Assembly (NCBI GenBank): GCA_017520105.1
Contig: JAFWRL010000075.1
Location: 1 to 13,081, forward strand
Direction: 5' to 3'
DNA from: Fibrobacter sp.
GTDB lineage: Bacteria > Fibrobacterota > Fibrobacteria > Fibrobacterales > Fibrobacteraceae
DNA length: 13,081 bases
A program made the translations under genes and the position numbers. Of the stretch, positions 7,679 to 11,396 are shown in pieces. Each line of letters starts with the position of its first letter. The stretch's first letter is position 1. Under the pieces are notes generated by a model. That model was not told the origin of the DNA. It ran no database searches and saw only the letters and a list, made by a program, of their open reading frames with translations.

Positions 7679-7887
7679 TGTCTCTACTTGTTGAATGGTT
7701 GATTTTTGGGGTGGACTCCGTATTGGCGGGTCCCTATGGGCTTAATGTATATTTTTTAAGAGGCTTGAAACAGTTGTTTTTATTACATACATGTAAATAT
7801 GCGCTTGTCATTCCCGATTTAATTGTGAACCTCCTATTTCCTTGAGAAAAAACTATATTCCACAACGTAAAACATGGAGTTTTAATT
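7679..7887. promoter_or_regulatory. Divergent plsC/glk intergenic region with a 14-base palindrome
   Basis: This gap must hold the promoters of the plsC operon (leftward) and glk (rightward). It is AT-rich from about 7741 to 7870. TTACAT-AC-ATGTAA at 7783-7796 is a perfect inverted repeat with 6-base arms and could be an operator. A -10-like TATATT lies at 7854-7859, about 29 bases before the glk ATG, without a good -35 at normal spacing. GTCATTCCCG at 7807-7816 matches one arm of the family-B hairpin repeats without a partner arm, so it may be a relic. I could not pick a convincing plsC promoter. Confidence 0.4.
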
Positions 7888-8955
7888 ATGGAAATTAAAT
7901 GGCTTAATCCCGATGCAAAGTTTGACCGTCTTGTGTTGGCGGGCGATATTGGTGGAACAAACACGAACCTCGGCCTTGTGGGCTACAAGGATGGCAAGTT
8001 TACGCTTATTCTCGAAACCGTTTGCCCGAGCCAGTGCATTGAAGGGCTCGACGCCCCCATCCGCGAAACGCTCAAGGCAGCAATCGAAAACCGCGCGGAT
8101 TTGAAGCCGTCCCATATCTGCATCAGTGCCGCAGGGCCGGTTGCCAACAACAAGTGCGTCATGACGAACCTCCCGTGGAGCGTCGATGGCGATGCGATTA
8201 CGAATGCGACCGGCATCCCGACGCTTGTCATCAACGACTTCATGGCGATTAGCTACGGCATCCCGACGCTCGATGTCGATGACCCGAAACAGATTTTCAA
8301 GCTCGTGCATACCGACGGAAGCACGCCTGCCCCGCAGAAAGCGACCAAGGCCGTGATTGGCCCGGGGACTGGCATGGGCGTTGGGTTCCTCGCTTTTGAC
8401 GGCGAAAAGTACATCCCGGCTTGCTCCGAAGGCGGCCACTCTACGTTCGCTCCGTTCGACAAGGATTCTCAGGATTTTCGCGATTACATGGAAAAGCGCA
8501 TCGGTACGGTGCCGGGCGTCGAGCCTCTCGTTTCTGGCATGGGCCTTGCCCACCTCTATGAATGGTGGCGCGACACGAAGGGCGTTCCGCAAAACGAAGC
8601 CTTCAAGAAAATTGAAGAAACCGATTGGCATGACCGTCCGAAGTACATCAGCCGCGCCAGCGATACCGACCCAGTCGCAGCCGAAATGATGCGCATGTTC
8701 GTGAAGATGCTCGCCCGCTTTGCAAGCGACGCCGCGACGCTGTTCCTCCCGCTTGGCGGCTTCTACCTCGCTGGCGGCACGGTGCAAAAGGATTTGCGCT
8801 GGCTCGAACGCGACAACTTGTTCATGACTTGGTTCGAAAAGAACTACAACCCGAACATTCGCCCGCTGTTGAACAAGATGCCTGTATATGTCATCAAGGA
8901 TTACAGCATTAGCTTGTACGGTGCTGCAAACGCTAGCTTGAACTTGCAGAAGTAA
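7888..8955 (+). CDS. glk: Glucokinase (ROK-independent Glk family)
   Basis: This is a 355-residue cytosolic enzyme that phosphorylates glucose with ATP to glucose 6-phosphate, the entry to glycolysis. It matches the proteobacterial-type Glk family (PF02685) rather than ROK kinases. LAGDIGGTNTNLGLV at 17-31 is the first phosphate loop. LVINDFMAISYGIP at 113-126 holds the catalytic Asp117. IGPGTGMGVGFL at 157-168 is the second phosphate motif. CSEGGHSTFAPF at 179-190 gives sugar-contacting Glu181 and His184. VSGMGLAHLYEW at 215-226 and GGFYLAGGTVQK at 290-301 complete the pattern. It is about 30 residues longer than E. coli Glk, mainly by a short N-terminal extension and insertions. The start is supported by GGAG at 7876-7879, 8 bases before the ATG. 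Codon use is GC-rich and strongly biased (a 60-base sample at 8041-8100 has 38 G/C), consistent with high expression. The gene is monocistronic, followed by a hairpin with a T-run. Confidence 0.9.
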   Translation: MEIKWLNPDAKFDRLVLAGDIGGTNTNLGLVGYKDGKFTLILETVCPSQCIEGLDAPIRETLKAAIENRADLKPSHICISAAGPVANNKCVMTNLPWSVDGDAITNATGIPTLVINDFMAISYGIPTLDVDDPKQIFKLVHTDGSTPAPQKATKAVIGPGTGMGVGFLAFDGEKYIPACSEGGHSTFAPFDKDSQDFRDYMEKRIGTVPGVEPLVSGMGLAHLYEWWRDTKGVPQNEAFKKIEETDWHDRPKYISRASDTDPVAAEMMRMFVKMLARFASDAATLFLPLGGFYLAGGTVQKDLRWLERDNLFMTWFEKNYNPNIRPLLNKMPVYVIKDYSISLYGAANASLNLQK

Positions 8956-8962
8956 GCGTAAC

Positions 8963-9067
8963 GCGCGGAATGTTTGCTGAAAAAGCGCGCGGAATGCTCG
9001 ATGCGAGTGGAACCGCACAACGCTAGGTAAACCGCGCGGAATGCTCGACGCGAGCCGGACTGCGCGG
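8963..9067 (+). repeat. Degenerate short direct repeats with GCGCGGAA core
   Basis: The core GCGCGGAA starts at 8963, 8987, 9034 and 9060-9062. The copies at 8985-9007 and 9032-9054 are nearly identical over about 22 bases (GCGCGGAATGCTCGA(T/C)GCGAG), and their spacing is irregular (24, 47 and 28 bases). There is no long ORF. The block directly follows the glk stop. It may be a decayed tandem duplication; no function is evident. Confidence 0.6.
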
Positions 9068-9072
9068 AACAC

Positions 9073-9098
9073 GTCATTCCGGCCTTTGAGCCGGAATC
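9073..9098. repeat. Dispersed palindromic repeat (hairpin family B)
   Basis: ATTCCGGC at 9076-9083, loop CTTTGA and GCCGGAAT at 9090-9097 form a perfect 8-base-pair stem, flanked by GTC and C. It shares stem length, loop length and flanks with the copy after prmA (11282-11307), so it is a repeat family and not a chance hairpin. No T-run follows directly. Confidence 0.75.
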
Positions 9099-9106
9099 TG
9101 AGCGGA

Positions 9107-9136
9107 GTCATCCTGAGCGAAGTCGCAGGATCCAGT
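9107..9136 (+). repeat. Dispersed repeat family A copy
   Basis: The copy starts GTCATCCTGAGCGAAG and ends CAGGATCCAGT. ATCCTG and CAGGAT inside it can pair as a 6-base stem. The same ends recur at 10271-10302, 10319-10347 and 11329-11363, in both orientations. Confidence 0.75.
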
Positions 9137-9153
9137 GAAATCTTGCAAATTTG

Positions 9154-9179
9154 TCCCAGCCTTTGCGCTGGGATTTTTT
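9154..9179 (+). terminator. Rho-independent terminator of glk
   Basis: TCCCAGC at 9154-9160, loop CTTTGC and GCTGGGA at 9167-9173 form a 7-base-pair stem followed by six T (9174-9179). It lies about 200 bases after the glk stop, beyond two repeat hairpins, and just past the 3' end of the convergent fic gene. Read leftwards it has no good U-run, so it mainly serves the plus strand. Confidence 0.75.
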
Positions 9180-9192
9180 GTTGGGTTGTCGC

Positions 9193-10275
9193 TTATTTTG
9201 CGATGGCGCTTGCATCCACAAGCTTATACCGCATGCTTCTGCCGCCTTTGTTGTTTGTTTGCAAAATCCCTTTGTCCATAAGGCTTTGGATTTCGCGGAG
9301 GGCGGTGTCGTGGCTGGCGTTGAAGAAGGCTGCTGCTTCTTTGGCGGTGAAGGGTTGCGCGAGGCGGCCTGCCATGATTTCGTCGATGAGTTGCTGTTCG
9401 CGTTCGCTGAAGGTGGTGCTTGCGTGGGCGTTGCGGAACTGGATGCGGCTGATTTCTGCGGCGAAAAGTTGTTCGCTATCCTTGATTGCGTTTCGCAGCA
9501 TTTGCAGGAACCACAGAATCCATTCGGTGAGGTCGCCGCTAGCGGCTTGCGTGCGCGAGAGAATTTTGAAGTAGTCGGCTTTGTTGTTGTTAATTTGTTT
9601 GTTCAGCGCGTACTGGCAATGCGTTGTGCTTTCGGCGCGGGCGAGTTGCATGGCTGTGATGGCGCGCGCGAGTCTGCCGTTGGCGTCGGCGAAGGGGCGA
9701 ATCGTGATGAACCAGAAATGTGCAATTGCTGCTTTAATCACCCCGTCTATATTTGCGCTCTCGAACCACGATAAAAAGTTTTCCATTTCGCCTTGCAAGC
9801 GTTCCGGATTCGGGCCTGTAAAGCGCAGTGTCGTGGCGGAATCGGGGGCGGTCGCATCAATGATTTTCTTTACTTCGCTGGGCGTGTCGCGGAAGTGTTT
9901 GACTTTGTTCTGACCCATCGCTGAATGCCAGTTGAAAAGTCGTTCTTCGGTGAGCGGGGCGGAGGCGTTTTGAATGGCGCCGAGGTAGTTTTTGATAAAG
10001 TTTTGTGAGCCCTTGCTTTTGAGTTCCACTTCGGCAAGCGTGTGCGCGGAGTCTAGCGTGTAGCCGTCAATCGCGTAATTCGCGACGATATCTTCGGCGA
10101 GGAGTTTTGCTTCGATGTCCTTGAGCCCGCAGATTTGCATGATTCCGATGAGTTTGCCTTCTTCAAGGCGTGTCTGCCCAAGCGCGTTGAGCACCTTGGG
10201 AGAATCGAAGCGGAACCGCGTCCAGTCTGGGAATTGGTGGATATAGAGCATGTTGGTGTTCGGCGCGTTAGTCAT
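9193..10275 (-). CDS. Fic/DUF4172-family protein with degenerate catalytic motif
   Basis: This is a 360-residue protein. The first 80 residues match the DUF4172 N-terminal domain of class II Fic proteins (YIHQFPDW, ALGQTRLEEGKLIGIM, AEDIVANYAIDGYTLD). A Fic domain follows (about 105-265) and a winged-helix DNA-binding-like C-terminus (about 290-355: FTAKEAAAFFNASHDTALRE, then a short wing). Active Fic enzymes transfer AMP with His-Pro-Phe-x-x-Gly-Asn-Gly-Arg-x-x-Arg. Here the motif is RPFADANGRLAR at 193-204: the catalytic His is Arg (codon CGC) and the first Gly is Ala. The inhibitory motif, normally Ser-x-x-x-Glu-Gly, reads NYAIDG at 66-71. AMP transfer is therefore unlikely unless the chemistry differs, and a regulatory role through the winged helix is possible. 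The frame is intact. The ATG at 10273-10275 has no Shine-Dalgarno sequence and lies inside a repeat. The ATG at 10249-10251 (residue 9) begins exactly where family members usually begin and may be the true start. Confidence 0.85.
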   Translation of the reverse strand: MTNAPNTNMLYIHQFPDWTRFRFDSPKVLNALGQTRLEEGKLIGIMQICGLKDIEAKLLAEDIVANYAIDGYTLDSAHTLAEVELKSKGSQNFIKNYLGAIQNASAPLTEERLFNWHSAMGQNKVKHFRDTPSEVKKIIDATAPDSATTLRFTGPNPERLQGEMENFLSWFESANIDGVIKAAIAHFWFITIRPFADANGRLARAITAMQLARAESTTHCQYALNKQINNNKADYFKILSRTQAASGDLTEWILWFLQMLRNAIKDSEQLFAAEISRIQFRNAHASTTFSEREQQLIDEIMAGRLAQPFTAKEAAAFFNASHDTALREIQSLMDKGILQTNNKGGRSMRYKLVDASAIAK

Positions 10276-10302
10276 TCTGAGGCGAAAGCCGAAGAATCCA
10301 GT
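10271..10302 (+). repeat. Dispersed repeat family A copy overlapping the fic 5' end
   Basis: It starts GTCATTCTGAG and ends GAATCCAGT, a diverged family-A copy in the plus orientation. Its first bases contain the complement of the annotated fic start codon. With the copy at 10319-10347 it forms a large imperfect inverted repeat around a 16-base AT-rich centre. Confidence 0.7.
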
Positions 10303-10318
10303 TGCTTTTAAATAATTT

Positions 10319-10347
10319 ACTGGATCCTTCGCGTTGCTCAGGATGAC
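10319..10347 (-). repeat. Dispersed repeat family A copy, inverted partner upstream of fic
   Basis: It reads ACTGGATCCTTCGCG to CTCAGGATGAC on the plus strand, the reverse orientation of the family-A unit, facing the copy at 10271-10302. The pair sits in the divergent gap between fic and prmA and could form a cruciform or RNA hairpin. Confidence 0.75.
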
Positions 10348-10394
10348 CTATGGTAAATATATCACTTTTTTAGGAGTTGCATTTTGTGTGCGAA

Positions 10395-10428
10395 TTTGCG
10401 GTGCCTTTATTTTTCATAAATTTAAACT
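10395..10428 (+). promoter_or_regulatory. Candidate prmA promoter giving a leaderless transcript
   Basis: TTTG at 10395-10398 is followed after 18 bases by TAAATTTA at 10417-10424. The spacing resembles the -33/-7 pattern known from Bacteroidetes-type promoters, and TAAATT also resembles a classical -10. Transcription would begin at or next to the prmA ATG at 10429, which has no Shine-Dalgarno sequence. This is inference from pattern only. Confidence 0.25.
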
Positions 10429-11274
10429 ATGCAAAAAATCGATACTTGGTACAAGGCTCAGGGCAACTGTCCCGATGAAGAATATGAAATTGCAAGCTAC
10501 CTGCTTTTTGAGGCCGGTGTTGCAACGCTCGAAGAACTGGACCCGGTGACGGCTGGTCGCACGGAGTTCTGTTTTTACACGGGCGACAAGGCGGAACGTG
10601 ACCGCATCGTGGCAGAATTTCCGCAATACAACTTCACGGTGACGGAGGAGCCTGCGAAGGATTGGGACAAGTGGTGGCGTGACCGCGCACAGCCGGTGGC
10701 TGTGAGCGAGCACCTTTGGGTGCGTCCGCCTTGGGTGGAATTTGCGCCGGAAGATCCTGAAGCGGTTGTCTTGGAACTTGAGGCAAAGACTGCATTTGGC
10801 ACGGGCGAACACGAGACGACGAGTAGCTGTGCTGCGCTCATGGAAAATGTTGATTTCAAGGGCAAGACGGTTCTCGACATCGGTACGGGTACGGGCATCC
10901 TCGCGATGTTTGCTCGTCGCAAGGGCGCAAGCCTTGCTGTGGGTACGGAAATCGACCCGCTTACGATTCCCTGCATTGCGGAAAACTTTGAACGCAATGG
11001 CTTTGGCGAAAGCGACTGTGTGCTTGGATTCTTGGATGCGTTCAAGGACGGAACGAAGTTCGACGTGATTCTCTGCAACATGATCCGCAGCGAACTTTGG
11101 CCACTCCGCGACGACATTGAAGATTTGCTCGCCGAAGGCGGCGAACTCATCATCAGCGGACAGCTCGTCACCGAAAAAGATTACATCCTCAAGTGGTTCG
11201 AAGAAGCCGGCTTCAAAGTTTCCGTCGAACGTGAAAAAGGAGAGTGGTGGAGTGTTCTGGCGACAAACGCTTGA
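10429..11274 (+). CDS. prmA: Ribosomal protein L11 methyltransferase
   Basis: This is a 281-residue cytosolic S-adenosylmethionine-dependent methyltransferase that trimethylates ribosomal protein L11 in the known family. An N-terminal substrate-recognition domain (about 1-75) is followed by the family linker DWDKWWRDRAQPVAV and LWVRPPW (78-102). Next come AFGTGEHETT at 122-131 (family motif Gly-Thr-Gly-x-His-x-Thr-Thr), the SAM-binding loop VLDIGTGTGIL at 148-158, GTEIDPLTIPCIAENFERNG at 172-191, and the catalytic-region string FDVILCNMI (211-219), where most homologues have Asn-Ile-Leu. Length is close to the E. coli enzyme. An in-frame TAA lies at 10423-10425, so the ATG at 10429 is the earliest possible start, and it fits the family N-terminus. 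No Shine-Dalgarno sequence precedes it; the only purine-rich site, AGGAG at 10372-10376, is over 50 bases away. The gene stands alone, divergent from fic and convergent with the radical SAM gene. Confidence 0.92.
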   Translation: MQKIDTWYKAQGNCPDEEYEIASYLLFEAGVATLEELDPVTAGRTEFCFYTGDKAERDRIVAEFPQYNFTVTEEPAKDWDKWWRDRAQPVAVSEHLWVRPPWVEFAPEDPEAVVLELEAKTAFGTGEHETTSSCAALMENVDFKGKTVLDIGTGTGILAMFARRKGASLAVGTEIDPLTIPCIAENFERNGFGESDCVLGFLDAFKDGTKFDVILCNMIRSELWPLRDDIEDLLAEGGELIISGQLVTEKDYILKWFEEAGFKVSVEREKGEWWSVLATNA

Positions 11275-11281
11275 TTGAATT

Positions 11282-11307
11282 GTCATGCCGGCCGTTGTGC
11301 CGGCATC
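11282..11307. repeat. Dispersed palindromic repeat (hairpin family B) after prmA
   Basis: ATGCCGGC at 11285-11292, loop CGTTGT and GCCGGCAT at 11299-11306 form a perfect 8-base-pair stem 10 bases after the prmA stop. A T-run (11312-11316) follows after a short gap, so it may also work as the prmA terminator. Relative to the copy at 9073-9098, the T-to-G change in one arm is matched by A-to-C in the other, so the stem is preserved. Confidence 0.75.
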
Positions 11308-11328
11308 GCCATTTTTAGTAGAACTGTA

Positions 11329-11363
11329 ACTGGATCCTTCGGGACGTCGCCCCTCAGGATGAC
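11329..11363 (-). repeat. Dispersed repeat family A copy between prmA and the radical SAM gene
   Basis: It reads ACTGGATCCTTCGGG to CTCAGGATGAC on the plus strand, the same orientation as the copy at 10319-10347. The interior is a few bases longer and differs, while the ends are the same, as expected for a mobile or recombining short repeat. Confidence 0.75.
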
Positions 11364-11396
11364 GGTAGGGTGACTGTCCCAGCGGCGGTCCCGCCA

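Noticed and set aside
7842..7859. TTGAGA / TATATT as a sigma-70 promoter for glk
   Set aside because: Only 6 bases separate the two elements, far too short for a -35/-10 pair. Only the -10-like part was kept as a possibility.
7882..9111. Minus-strand open frame of 409 codons opposite glk
   Set aside because: It is antisense to glucokinase, Arg/Val/Ala-rich with no family pattern, and runs through the repeat region.
8963..9179. CRISPR array or IS end in the repeat-rich gap after glk
   Set aside because: Repeats are irregularly spaced and diverged, there are no spacers of constant length, no cas genes and no transposase frame.
9193..10275. Fic toxin-antitoxin pair
   Set aside because: There is no partner antitoxin gene next to it. 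The inhibitory helix is in the same protein (class II layout) and the catalytic His is missing.
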